Shown in pieces: positions 44,596 to 52,539 of a stretch of DNA of 64,000 nt. Position 1 is the first letter of the stretch. Each line of letters starts with the position of its first letter. The DNA comes from Alphaproteobacteria bacterium. Its GTDB lineage: Bacteria > Pseudomonadota > Alphaproteobacteria > Sphingomonadales > Sphingomonadaceae. Both the position numbers and the translations under genes were made by a program. The notes beneath the pieces were generated by a model. That model searched no databases and was not told the DNA's origin. It worked only from the letters and a program-made list of their open reading frames with translations. The stretch is taken from assembly GCA_005883305.1 (NCBI GenBank), contig VBAC01000001.1, positions 1,860,001 to 1,924,000 on the forward strand, in the 5' to 3' direction.

Positions 44596-45507
44596 TCAGC
44601 CCGCTTCCGGAAAATCGAGCGGGCAGCGGATCAGCCAGTCGCTGACGGTCCCCAAAGCGATCTGCGTGATGACGCCGGCTTGAAGCGTGGGCAGCGCCTT
44701 CGCCAGCGATTCCTCGATCTTCTGGGTGCTGCTCTGCAATTGCTCGGCGGGGAGGGTCGAACTGGCGCCAACGGCAATCAGCCGGGTCTCTTCCGCCTCG
44801 ATCGATTGATAGGCGCGCTCCCAAAGCACCGCATGGTTCTGGCGCAGCTGATCGAGCGCATTCTCGCGGTAAAGATGCGCTTTCACATAAGCATCTCGCC
44901 GAGTGGCGATCTGCCGCGCCGTGGCGGCCGAACCATAAGCTCGTCCGAGCTTCTCATCGATCCGCGTTCCGATCGACGTCTCACCCGCGGCCGAGACATC
45001 CACAGGCGTCGGCATGTCGATGCTCAAGGGCGGGCCGAGCGACAAGGCTTTGAGCTGTTCGATCTCGCCGGCAAAATCCTCCTGCGAATGGCACAGAGCT
45101 TCGAAGTCGTCGGCCAGGAAGCTGAGACTCTGGCCCTTAAGGGCAATTCCGCGATTGCGGACGTCGGCAACCACATCCTTGTTGTCGAGGAAAGGGCACA
45201 GCAAAATCCATCGATTGACCGAAATGCCCGACAGGATCGCTTCGATCTTGTCCTTGTTCTTGGAGAGCTTGGGAAGGTCCCGGCCCGCCTTCGCCTTCAT
45301 CGCGCTGGCGGCCTTCTTGACGTCCGAAACCTCTTCCGGCGCATAGCATTGGTATAGGCAGCCATTGGTGGTGAAGAATTCCAGACCGGCGTCGCCGCCG
45401 ACGGAGTCGGGGACGATCTGGACGTTCTCTGGGCCGTGGCGGCGCTGGACGAGTTGCAGCGCGAACGCCTGCCACTCATCTCCCTTCCACGCGCGTCGAA
45501 AGCCCAT
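44596..45507 (-). CDS. Nuclease-like effector of the ABC-3C system
   Basis: A 303-residue first gene of the operon. The N-terminal ~130 residues look like a restriction-endonuclease fold: a helix DEWQAFALQLVQRRHG, then GGDAGLEFFTTNGCLYQCYA. The D/E spacing matches the Mrr-type D-x-x-[IL]-[DE]...Q-x-K core, although the usual Lys appears replaced (QCY). The C-terminal part (from ~200, YVKAHLYRENALDQLRQNHA to WLIRCPLDFPE) is a helical domain like the CTD of ABC-3C effectors, which couples to the ATPase. GGGGGA lies upstream of ATG 45507. The family label is an inference. Confidence 0.6.
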   Translation of the reverse strand: MGFRRAWKGDEWQAFALQLVQRRHGPENVQIVPDSVGGDAGLEFFTTNGCLYQCYAPEEVSDVKKAASAMKAKAGRDLPKLSKNKDKIEAILSGISVNRWILLCPFLDNKDVVADVRNRGIALKGQSLSFLADDFEALCHSQEDFAGEIEQLKALSLGPPLSIDMPTPVDVSAAGETSIGTRIDEKLGRAYGSAATARQIATRRDAYVKAHLYRENALDQLRQNHAVLWERAYQSIEAEETRLIAVGASSTLPAEQLQSSTQKIEESLAKALPTLQAGVITQIALGTVSDWLIRCPLDFPEAG

Positions 45508-45860
45508 ACTTCGTCCCCCTGCATATTAGCCTAGTGTGGGAAGTCGACGCTGCAAGAGGATTTAGCAAAGCGATTTTGGCGAGAGGTTGCGAGCGGCAGT
45601 CATCAATAGCGGCCTGTCAATCACGAGGGCAGCACTGAACGGCAGCTATCCCAGGAGATTCTGAACGCCTGACATTCTGCAGACCGCCTGTTGCAAGCCC
45701 CCGGCGATCGACCTCGGCGATGTCCGCTTTCGCACTTGCGCTACCCATAGCTGCCAGTCCGTAACCGGCCACTTTCAGTCAGAAAGAGCATGGGCCCTCC
45801 GAGGCAGGCAACGATGCTGCTCTCTGTTCCGACCGCGGCCGCAATGCTAATCGCCCCCCG
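45508..45860. other. Intergenic region between the ABC-3C operon and prpD-like gene
   Basis: 353 bases with no convincing gene. It must hold the divergent promoters. On the minus strand TAATAT (plus-strand 45523-45528) is a good -10 box ~15 bases before the ABC-3C ATG, but no matching -35 is seen. No repeat or mobile-element end is recognised. Confidence 0.4.
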
Positions 45861-47258
45861 ATGACCGACAATCCAATCCTCGCCTACGGCGCCTGGCTCG
45901 CCGAAACGCCCGCCGACTGGCCCGCCGAGGCGTGGGAGGCGGCGCGTCGCGCGTTCGTCGATACGATCGCGGTCGCCGTCCCGGGCGCCGTCGAGCCCGT
46001 CGCCCGCAAGGTCTTCGCCGCCGTTTCCGGCTGGGGCTCGGGCAGCTCCACCGCCATCGGCCAGGGCGCCCGACTCCCCGCCCCGTGGGCTGCCCTCGTC
46101 AACGGCACCGCGGCCCACGCGCTCGATTTCGACGACAATTTCGATCCGGCCAAGGCCCATGCCAGCGCCGTGCTCGTCCCCGCAATCCTCGCCCTCGCGG
46201 AGCAGGAAGGCGCCTCGGGCCGCCAATGCCTCGACGCCTATGTCGCGGGCCTCCAGATCCTCGGCCGGGTCGGCCAGGGGGTGAACCCCGCGCACCGCAA
46301 CCGCGGCTGGCACGCCACCGCAACGGTCGGCGCGATCGGCGCCGCCGCCTCCTGCGCGCGTTTGTTGTGGCTCGACGCGCGCTCCGCCGCCCACGCCGTC
46401 TCGCTCGCGACCAGCATGGCCGCCGGCTTCATGAGCCAGTTCGGAACCATGGCCAAGCCGCTGCACGCCGGCCTCGCCGCGAAATCCGGAATCCTCGCCG
46501 CGAGCCTCGCCCGCTCCGGGATCGACGCCGGCCTTTTTACGCTCGACGGGCCCACCGGCATGAACCGGCTGATGGTCGGCCCGGACTACGAGCAGCTGCG
46601 CGACACGCTGAGCCACGTCGAGCACGGCCAGAACCTCCGCTTCGAGACCGCCAGAGTCGGTGACCCGCTCCTCCTCCTCTCCAGCGGCCTCAAGCTCAAG
46701 CGCTTCCCCAATTGCGGCAGCGCCCACCGCGCGATGGACGGCCTCGCGGAGCTGATCCAGGCCCACGGCTTCGGCCCCGCCGACATCGCCGAAATCCACG
46801 TCCGCGCCCCCGTCACCCACCTCAACAATCTGATGTACGCCGATCCCAAAGACGCTCTGCAGGCCAAGTTCAGCCTCGAATACGGCCTCGCCTGCCTCGC
46901 AATCACCGGCAATTGCACCCTCGCCGACTTCACCGACGCGGCGGCGATGCGCCCCGAAATCCGTGCGCTCTATCCGCGCATCCACCGCGTCCCCGTCGAC
47001 AAGGCCGAGGGCGAGTTCCCGACCGAGGTCGAGGTCCGCCTGACCGACGGCCGAACGCTCGAAACCGCAATCCCCTGGCCCGCCGGAAGCCTCGCCCGCC
47101 CGTTCACCGACGCCGAGCTCTGGGCGAAGTTCGAAGGCTGCACCGCCGGTCTCCTCCCCGCGCCCCGCGCCGCCGCCCTGCGGGACGCGCTCGAGCGCCT
47201 CGCCGATCTTCCCACGATTGAACCGCTCACGGCCGCGCTCTACGAGGCGCTGTCATGA
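45861..47258 (+). CDS. MmgE/PrpD family protein
   Basis: A 465-residue member of the MmgE/PrpD family, which includes 2-methylcitrate dehydratase, cis-aconitate decarboxylase and iminodisuccinate epimerase. Signatures are NGTAAHALDFDDNF, GWHATATVGAIGAAA, a KPLHAGLAAKSGILAA block and KRFPNCGSAHRAMDG. No prpB/C genes are nearby, so methylcitrate dehydratase is not supported. The substrate is unknown. It is coupled by an ATGA overlap to a nucleotidyltransferase gene. Confidence 0.88.
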   Translation: MTDNPILAYGAWLAETPADWPAEAWEAARRAFVDTIAVAVPGAVEPVARKVFAAVSGWGSGSSTAIGQGARLPAPWAALVNGTAAHALDFDDNFDPAKAHASAVLVPAILALAEQEGASGRQCLDAYVAGLQILGRVGQGVNPAHRNRGWHATATVGAIGAAASCARLLWLDARSAAHAVSLATSMAAGFMSQFGTMAKPLHAGLAAKSGILAASLARSGIDAGLFTLDGPTGMNRLMVGPDYEQLRDTLSHVEHGQNLRFETARVGDPLLLLSSGLKLKRFPNCGSAHRAMDGLAELIQAHGFGPADIAEIHVRAPVTHLNNLMYADPKDALQAKFSLEYGLACLAITGNCTLADFTDAAAMRPEIRALYPRIHRVPVDKAEGEFPTEVEVRLTDGRTLETAIPWPAGSLARPFTDAELWAKFEGCTAGLLPAPRAAALRDALERLADLPTIEPLTAALYEALS

Positions 47259-48055
47259 GCGACACGCGCTACACCGCCCTCGTCCTCGCCGCGAGCCGCG
47301 GCAATCTCGATCCGCTGGCCCAGGCCGGCGGAGTCTCCCACAAATGCTTCATCGACATCGCCGGCCGGCCGATGCTCGAGCGCGTGGTCGAGGCGGTGAT
47401 CGCGGCGGGCCGCTTCAGGCGGATCGTCGTCGGCATCGAGGCGGAGAGTATCGCGGAGGCGAAGGCGCTCCTCGCCGGCCTCCCCGGCGCCGGGGCCATC
47501 GACTATGTCCCCACCCGCGAAAATATCGGCGCCAGCGTCGCCGCGGTCGCTCGCCCCGATATGCTTCCTTTGGTCGTCACCACCGGCGACAACGCGCTGC
47601 ACACCGGCGAGATGGTCCGCTATTTCTGCGATTCGCTCGACGGGCTCGACGAGGACGGAGCGATCGGCCTCACGCCGGCGCGCTTCGTGCTCGAAAAATA
47701 TCCCGAAGGAAACCGCGCCTTCCACCGCTTTCGCGACGGCGCCTTTTCGAGCTGCAACCTCTACGCTTTGCTCACCCCCAAATCGCTCGACGGCGCGAAG
47801 ATCTTCAACTCCGGCGGCCAGTTCGGCAAGAAGCCGAAGCGCCTGATCGGCGCCTTCGGCCTGTTCGCCTTCCTCCTCTACAAGAGCCGCCTGTTCACGC
47901 TTCGAACGGTGATGAAGGCCCTCTCCCGGACCCTCGGCCTCAGGACCGCCCCGGTGCTGATGCCCTTCGCCGAAGGGCCGATCGACGTCGACCGCCAGGT
48001 GGACTGGGATCTGGCCAATAAAATAGTGAAGGCAAGAGAGGGCACGGCGGCCTAG
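47255..48055 (+). CDS. MobA-like NTP transferase family protein
   Basis: A 266-residue nucleotidyltransferase of the MobA/GlmU-like Rossmann type. It opens ALVLAASRGNLDPLAQAGGV, with HKCFIDIAGRPMLERVVEAV. The family G-rich loop (GxGxRM) is altered (AASRGNLD). A VTTGDNALHTGEMV acidic metal segment follows. Possible products are nucleotide sugars or cofactor nucleotides such as molybdopterin guanine dinucleotide. Residues past ~150 include RAFHRFRDGAFSSCNLYALL, seen in this family but not diagnostic. The gene overlaps the MmgE/PrpD-like gene and is followed by a repeat, then the orphan terminase genes on the other strand. Confidence 0.75.
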   Translation: MSDTRYTALVLAASRGNLDPLAQAGGVSHKCFIDIAGRPMLERVVEAVIAAGRFRRIVVGIEAESIAEAKALLAGLPGAGAIDYVPTRENIGASVAAVARPDMLPLVVTTGDNALHTGEMVRYFCDSLDGLDEDGAIGLTPARFVLEKYPEGNRAFHRFRDGAFSSCNLYALLTPKSLDGAKIFNSGGQFGKKPKRLIGAFGLFAFLLYKSRLFTLRTVMKALSRTLGLRTAPVLMPFAEGPIDVDRQVDWDLANKIVKAREGTAA

Positions 48056-48064
48056 CGCGACCCC

Positions 48065-48145
48065 GTCATTGCGAGCATAGCGAAGCAATCCAGTGCCGCT
48101 TCGAGGCCCGCTGGATTGCCGCGTCGCTCCGCTCCTCGCAATGAC
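48065..48145. repeat. Dispersed inverted repeat (GTCATTGCGAGC family)
   Basis: The left arm is GTCATTGCGAGC...GCAATCCAG and the right arm is CTGGATTGCCGCGTCGCTCC...CTCGCAATGAC, separated by a short spacer. It is a full hairpin-forming intergenic element of a widespread proteobacterial type, between the NTP transferase and terminase genes. Confidence 0.75.
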
Positions 48146-48163
48146 AGGCTCGCATGGATATCC

Positions 48164-49492
48164 CTAAAGCACCCGGATCCGCGGCTCCCGCTTCGGCCTG
48201 AACAACTCCGTCAGCGCCCAGACCATCGCGTCCGCCCGGTCGGGCGAATCCCGCGGCCCGAAATAGCCGCCGCCCGCCGTCATCCCGCACAATTGGTCCT
48301 CCAGCTCGGGAAAGCGCCCGGCGATCTTCACCTGCCCGGCCTCGAAGCGCGCGGCGATCGGCTCCGCCCTCGCGACCTTCCCCCTGCTGGCGCTGACCAG
48401 CCGCACCGGCAGATGCGGCGCCGCCCCGGCGAGCGTGCTCCCCACCATGTCGCCGCCATTGTTCTTCTCGGCGATCACCCGGTCGGCGCCCCACTGCTCC
48501 ACCGCCGCCGCGACCTTCAGCGCCCACCCGTTCGGCGTCGCCCCCTCGATGCTGTGGTCGCCGAGCACGTAGGCCATTCCGTCCGCGTCCATCCCGCAGG
48601 CGACGATCCCGCACGTGCCCGCCGCCGATGCGGGCGGATCGACCCCGATCACGATCCGCATCAGCCGGGGACAGTTGCCGGCAACTGTCCCCATTTCAGG
48701 CGACCTCAGCCTCTCCACCATCTCTCTCTCCCACAAGGCCCCTTCCACGTCTTCGAACAGCACGCCGTCCAGCTCCTGCCGCCCGATCCGCGTGCCGCCA
48801 TATTCGGCGGTCATCGCGATCAGATAATCCTCGGCATTGTGCGGATTGTCAGCCGTCCGCCCGCCCGTCATCGCCGTGTCGGGAGCCGCCACGATCGCCT
48901 TGAGCGCCCGCACCGGCGCCGGCGTCGTCGTCACGAGGATTCGCGGCCTGGTCCCCAGCCGAAGCCCCATGCGAAGGTTCATGAAGGCCTCGCCCGCCCG
49001 CCGCCACTTGGCCAGTTCGTCGCACCAGGCGAAATGGTGCTGCGGCCCGCGCAGCATCGCCGGGTGAGCGCCGGAATAAGCCTGAGCGACCGCTCCGGAG
49101 GGGAAGGCAAGCTCCCCCCTGCTCGGCCGCCAGAGAGGCGCCTCGTCCGACCGCGCGGCGGCGAGCAGCCCGCTCTCGCCTTCGACCATCACCCGCCTCG
49201 CCTCGTCCAGGCTCGCCGCGACCAGCGCGATCCGCGCGTCCGGATGCGCGCGCGCGAGGCTCCACACCCATTCGGCCCCGCACCTTGTCTTGCCGCAGCC
49301 GCGCCCGCCCATCAGCAGCCAGATCCGCCACTCGCCTTCGGGTTCGATCTGCCCGTCGAGCCGCTGCCAGCCCCATTCCTCGTCGATCGCCCGGATCGCC
49401 GGCGGCGGCAGCAGTTCGAACAGCCGCCGCCGCTCGTGCGCCCGCAGCTGCATCGCCCGCCGCAACAAGTTGCGCCATTTCTCCTCCCTCAC
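48164..49492 (-). CDS. Phage/GTA-type terminase large subunit, orphan
   Basis: A 442-residue packaging ATPase/nuclease. Walker A is LMGGRGCGKTRCGAEWV, Walker B-like acid is in FAWCDELAKW, and a C-terminal RNase H-like nuclease has IVIGVDPPAS, DRVIAEKNNGGDMV and DRADAMVWAL. GTG 49492 overlaps the stop of the upstream small-subunit-like gene. The size and motifs fit TerL of gene-transfer-agent or siphophage clusters. The expected next genes (portal, protease, capsid) are absent; the sequence passes instead to a repeat and a convergent nucleotidyltransferase gene. Confidence 0.85.
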   Translation of the reverse strand: MREEKWRNLLRRAMQLRAHERRRLFELLPPPAIRAIDEEWGWQRLDGQIEPEGEWRIWLLMGGRGCGKTRCGAEWVWSLARAHPDARIALVAASLDEARRVMVEGESGLLAAARSDEAPLWRPSRGELAFPSGAVAQAYSGAHPAMLRGPQHHFAWCDELAKWRRAGEAFMNLRMGLRLGTRPRILVTTTPAPVRALKAIVAAPDTAMTGGRTADNPHNAEDYLIAMTAEYGGTRIGRQELDGVLFEDVEGALWEREMVERLRSPEMGTVAGNCPRLMRIVIGVDPPASAAGTCGIVACGMDADGMAYVLGDHSIEGATPNGWALKVAAAVEQWGADRVIAEKNNGGDMVGSTLAGAAPHLPVRLVSASRGKVARAEPIAARFEAGQVKIAGRFPELEDQLCGMTAGGGYFGPRDSPDRADAMVWALTELFRPKREPRIRVL

Positions 49493-50400
49493 CGCAAATC
49501 CTCCCCCGGATTTCCGGGGGAGGGGGACCAGCCGCAGGCTGGTGGAGGGGCCCCTTCCGCCCCGGACTCTCCACACTCCCCCCTCCCTTCCTTAAGGGAG
49601 GGGCCGGGGGTGGGTCCCCGCGCAGCGGGGCCTTCTTCTGCTGCCGCCTTCCCCCGCCGCCGCTCATTCCTTTCGAACGCCGTCAGCTTCTTCTCCAGCG
49701 CCGCCATCGCCTCCTCGAATGTCCAGCGCTCGCGCACGCGCTTCGGCGCGCGCCGCCCGATCCGCCCGTCCGCGCCGCCGCTTTTATATTCGCGAAGCAA
49801 TTGCAGGCTTCGCTCGAAGCTTTGCGCAAAGCCCGCCCCGCTTTTGGGGCGGATCCGATAGGCTTCCTGCGCCGCGCGCTGCTGTTGCAGGGTCTCGGCC
49901 TCGAGCAGCCGGTAGCCGGTCTGCAGCGCCGCCTCGAAGCCTTGCGCGAACGCCGGATCGTTCATCAGGTGATCGTAGACCGAGTCCACCGAGACGCCCG
50001 CCGCCTCGGCCGCCGCCGCGAGGTTGCAGCTTCCCGCGAAATGATCCAGAAAGGCTTGCTTGCGCTCGCGGGTGAACCGCATCCGGCGGCTGCGCTGCTT
50101 CTGGTAACGCCGCCCGCACTGGCCCAGCACCAGCACCGGCCCGCCGCTCTTCACCACCGCCTCGGCCCAGGCCGCCGCGAACGCCGGATCCCGGTCGCGC
50201 CGGTAATAGAGCGTCGAAAGCGCCACTCCCGCGGCCCGAGCCGCGTCGGCAATCAGCGCGCCGCCCTCGACCGCCGCAACGAACGCCGCCATCTGGCGGC
50301 CGTCGAGAGTGAGGCGCAAACCCTTGCGCCAGCCTTGGCCGGGGCCTGTTCGACGCGCCGAGGGCTTCTTCCTGTTCTGTTTTTGTCCTTTTTGGTCCAT
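49489..50400 (-). CDS. Small-terminase-like protein with two HTH segments, tail derived from repeats
   Basis: A 303-residue protein before terL. It has a basic N-terminus (MDQKGQKQNRKKPSARRTGP). Two helix-turn-helix-like segments, MAAFVAAVEGGALIADAARA and AGVALSTLYYRRDRDPAFAAAW, then KQAFLDHFAGSCNLAAAAEA and AGVSVDSVYDHLMND, look like small-terminase DNA-binding domains in tandem. A long helical region follows. The last ~45 residues (GPTPGPSLKEGRGECGESG and on) are translated from palindromic repeats, so the natural C-terminus is probably lost. ATG 50400 is chosen; a longer frame to 50445 is also open. Confidence 0.6.
   Translation of the reverse strand: MDQKGQKQNRKKPSARRTGPGQGWRKGLRLTLDGRQMAAFVAAVEGGALIADAARAAGVALSTLYYRRDRDPAFAAAWAEAVVKSGGPVLVLGQCGRRYQKQRSRRMRFTRERKQAFLDHFAGSCNLAAAAEAAGVSVDSVYDHLMNDPAFAQGFEAALQTGYRLLEAETLQQQRAAQEAYRIRPKSGAGFAQSFERSLQLLREYKSGGADGRIGRRAPKRVRERWTFEEAMAALEKKLTAFERNERRRGKAAAEEGPAARGPTPGPSLKEGRGECGESGAEGAPPPACGWSPSPGNPGEDLR
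49496..49635. repeat. Two dispersed palindromic repeats inside the end of the small-terminase-like gene
   Basis: Bases 49496-49560 (AATCCTCCCCCGGATTTCCG, GGGGACCAGCCGCAGGCTGG) match the family at 21350-21482. Bases 49577-49635 (CCCCTCCCTTCCTTAAGGGA, then GGGTCCCCGCGCAGCGGGGCC) match the 15858 family. Both are read through as the C-terminal ~45 residues of the gene at 49489-50400. Confidence 0.75.
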
Positions 50401-50786
50401 CGTTATCCTGCCTCGCCCGCGAATCGGAACAAAGGAGGATCGCAAACGAAAGCCAATTTTGCAAGGGGGTGGGAAAATATTTTTACCGGTTTGGTTTTAC
50501 GTATCTCGGGGACTAGTGTTCTGACAGATTGTGATCCATTGAGGGGTCCGGTGAAGATGTGATGGCCAAGAAACCAAAAGAGCCGCCACAGACTGGCGAG
50601 CATCGGACCGATAAGAAGCAAGACTCTCTGCTCGAACTCCTGCGGAGCGTTGATCTGTCCGGCTTCGATCTGACCCGCGACCGCGACACCGGCCGGGACT
50701 AGCCCGCCACAGCTCTGTTTCCTTCTTGTTCTTCCGGCGGGACTCGTTATGACATTATGACAGAAACAGACCCAGGGAGACGCCGC
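50401..50786. other. Region between small-terminase-like gene and dcm-like gene
   Basis: Apart from the short antitoxin-like frame at 50562-50702, no gene is seen. An AT-rich tract (GGGAAAATATTTTTACCGG near 50471) is markedly unlike the surrounding high-GC sequence and may mark the left edge of the restriction-modification insertion. No integrase or terminal repeat is found. Confidence 0.4.
50562..50702 (+). pseudogene. Phd/YefM antitoxin C-terminal relic
   Basis: A 46-residue frame, MAKKPKEPPQTG...TGRD. From residue ~23 on it reads LLELLRSVDLSGFDLTRDRD, almost the same as the toxin-binding tail of the complete Phd antitoxin at 54497-54763 (LLELLRSVDLEGLDLTREPD). The N-terminal DNA-binding domain is missing and replaced by an unrelated basic lead. 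No toxin gene follows. It is probably a remnant of a second toxin-antitoxin module. A functional orphan antitoxin that could neutralise VapC is a less likely alternative. Confidence 0.6.
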
Positions 50787-52082
50787 ATGAACATCCAGGC
50801 CCGACTGGAATTCCAGAGATTGCGGCAGATGGCAGGGCTCTCGTTCGACGAAGTTGCCACGCTGGCGTACGTCTCGGCGCGGCAAGCCCGACGCTACGAA
50901 GATTTTAGCGAGGCGGGCTGTGATCCTTCCCCGCTCGTGCTTGAAAAACTGCTGGGCGCATCACGATGGAACGAGGCCGTGGAGCGGACGGAGCCGAATT
51001 CCGGGCAGGCATCCGAACCAAGCTTCACGTTTATCGATCTGTTCGCGGGAATAGGAGGGCTACGTCGGGGCTTTGAGCCGGTCGGTGGCGAATGCGTTTT
51101 CACCAGCGAGTGGGATCGGTATTCTCAAAAGACATATCGAGCCAACTTTGGTTTTGAGCACCCTCTAGCGGGGGACATTACCAAGGTCCCTCTGGCTCAG
51201 ATTCCCAAGCATGATGTCCTTCTTGCCGGATTCCCCTGCCAGCCATTTTCGATTGCGGGCGTCTCGAAGAAGAATGCCTTAAATCGTCCGCACGGGTTTC
51301 GCTGCGAGGCCCAAGGCACACTCTTTTTCAACGTCGCAGAAATTATCGAGCATCATCAGCCGCGCGCCTTCCTTCTGGAAAACGTAAAGAACTTGGTAAA
51401 TCACGATGGAGGGCGTACTTTCGACGTAATTTGCAGAACTCTTGAGGACGAGTTAAAATATAAGGTCCACTGCAGAGTTATTAATGCCAAATCTTTCGTG
51501 CCACAAAATCGCGAGCGAATTTTCATTGCCGGCTTCAAGGACGATGATGGTTTCGATTTTGAGAGTTTGGTAGTGCCAGACCCCATGACGGGACCTCGCC
51601 TATCGAGCGTCTTGCACCCCGAAGACGGCAGCGAACCGGAAGACAAGTCGTACACGGATAGCCGAGGTCGAGTTCTCGAAAAATATACGCTCACGGACCA
51701 CTTGTGGGGCTATCTTCAGAAATACGCGGTCAAGCATCAGGAGCGGGGAAACGGGTTCGGCTTTGGGTTGGTCGGTCCCGATGATGTCGCGCGCACCCTT
51801 TCGGCTCGATACTATAAGGACGGCTCAGAGATACTGGTGCAACAGCTTGGGAAAAATCCCCGTCGACTGACGCCAAGGGAATGCGCGAGACTGATGGGCT
51901 TCGAGGCACCGGGGAAAACAGAAATATCGATACCTGTTTCAGACACGCAAGCCTATCGGCAGTTTGGCAATGCCGTCGTGGTTCCGGTCGTCAAATCCAT
52001 CGCGGCGCATATGAAGCCTTGGCTCATCAGTCGGGATGCGAAGTCGGTCTCGCCTGAGCGGAAGTTTGCCCTTGTCGCATGA
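50787..52082 (+). CDS. dcm: DNA (cytosine-5)-methyltransferase, Dcm/EcoRII type
   Basis: A ~431-residue C5-cytosine methylase, 441 if ATG 50757 is used. ATG 50787 is preferred for its GGGAGA site. The N-terminal helix-turn-helix (EFQRLRQMAGLSFDEVATLA and YVSARQARRYEDF) may repress its own promoter, as reported for some such enzymes. Conserved motifs are I FTFIDLFAGIGGLRRGFEPV, IV GFPCQPFSIAGVSKKN with catalytic Cys, VI ENVKNL, VIII QNRERIF, and IX-X RRLTPRECARLMGFEAPGK and QFGNAVVVPV. KHQERGNGFGFGLV and ARYYKDGSEILV match E. coli Dcm closely. Specificity CCWGG is inferred from the adjacent Vsr and EcoRII genes. Confidence 0.93.
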   Translation: MNIQARLEFQRLRQMAGLSFDEVATLAYVSARQARRYEDFSEAGCDPSPLVLEKLLGASRWNEAVERTEPNSGQASEPSFTFIDLFAGIGGLRRGFEPVGGECVFTSEWDRYSQKTYRANFGFEHPLAGDITKVPLAQIPKHDVLLAGFPCQPFSIAGVSKKNALNRPHGFRCEAQGTLFFNVAEIIEHHQPRAFLLENVKNLVNHDGGRTFDVICRTLEDELKYKVHCRVINAKSFVPQNRERIFIAGFKDDDGFDFESLVVPDPMTGPRLSSVLHPEDGSEPEDKSYTDSRGRVLEKYTLTDHLWGYLQKYAVKHQERGNGFGFGLVGPDDVARTLSARYYKDGSEILVQQLGKNPRRLTPRECARLMGFEAPGKTEISIPVSDTQAYRQFGNAVVVPVVKSIAAHMKPWLISRDAKSVSPERKFALVA

Positions 52083-52539
52083 CATAGTGGATTCTGCGAC
52101 CCGGAGTCGGATGATGTCCGGCATAAGGGGGGCTAATACGAAGCCGGAAATGATCGTCCGACGCGGGCTGCATGCCCGGGGATATCGCTTCCGACTTCAC
52201 GACCGAAAGCTGCGTGGCAGGCCTGATATGGTCTTGCCGCGCCATTCGGCTGTCATTCTGATCCACGGCTGTTTCTGGCACGCTCATGATTGCCATCTAT
52301 TCAGATGGCCGAAGAGTCGTGGCTTGTTCTGGCGCGAGAAAATTTCCGGGAATCGCGAGCGGGACATTGAAAATTTTGCTGCTCTTCGAAGCGAGGGATG
52401 GAGGATCCTCCAGATATGGGAGTGCGCGCTAAAGGGACGATCCCGACTGGGACCTGAGAAAGTTGTCGAATTAGCCGCCGAGTGGCTTAAATCGGGCGAA
52501 CAGGCGGGGGAAATCAGGGGGACCGATGCCGACGATTGA
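52072..52539 (+). CDS. vsr: Very short patch repair endonuclease (Vsr)
   Basis: A 155-residue mismatch nicking enzyme that corrects T:G mismatches left by deamination of 5-methylcytosine. Hallmarks are SATRSRMMSGIRGANTKPE, the catalytic aspartate in LRGRPDMVLP, the zinc/histidine run HGCFWHAHDCHLFRWPKSR, and WRILQIWECAL near the C-terminus. Start is TTG 52072, overlapping the methylase end by 11 bases; GTG 52087 is an alternative. Order dcm-vsr is the same as in E. coli, with the restriction enzyme gene overlapping downstream. Confidence 0.95.
   Translation: MSHDIVDSATRSRMMSGIRGANTKPEMIVRRGLHARGYRFRLHDRKLRGRPDMVLPRHSAVILIHGCFWHAHDCHLFRWPKSRGLFWREKISGNRERDIENFAALRSEGWRILQIWECALKGRSRLGPEKVVELAAEWLKSGEQAGEIRGTDADD

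Noticed and set aside
45861-47258. 2-methylcitrate dehydratase (prpD) as a specific name
   Set aside because: No methylcitrate-cycle neighbours; the family covers several activities, so only the family name is used.
49496-49635. CRISPR-like repeat array
   Set aside because: The repeats are two different palindromic families, not regularly spaced direct repeats with unique spacers.
48056-50400. Complete gene transfer agent or prophage
   Set aside because: Only terminase-like genes are present; no portal, protease, capsid, tail or integrase gene in the window.
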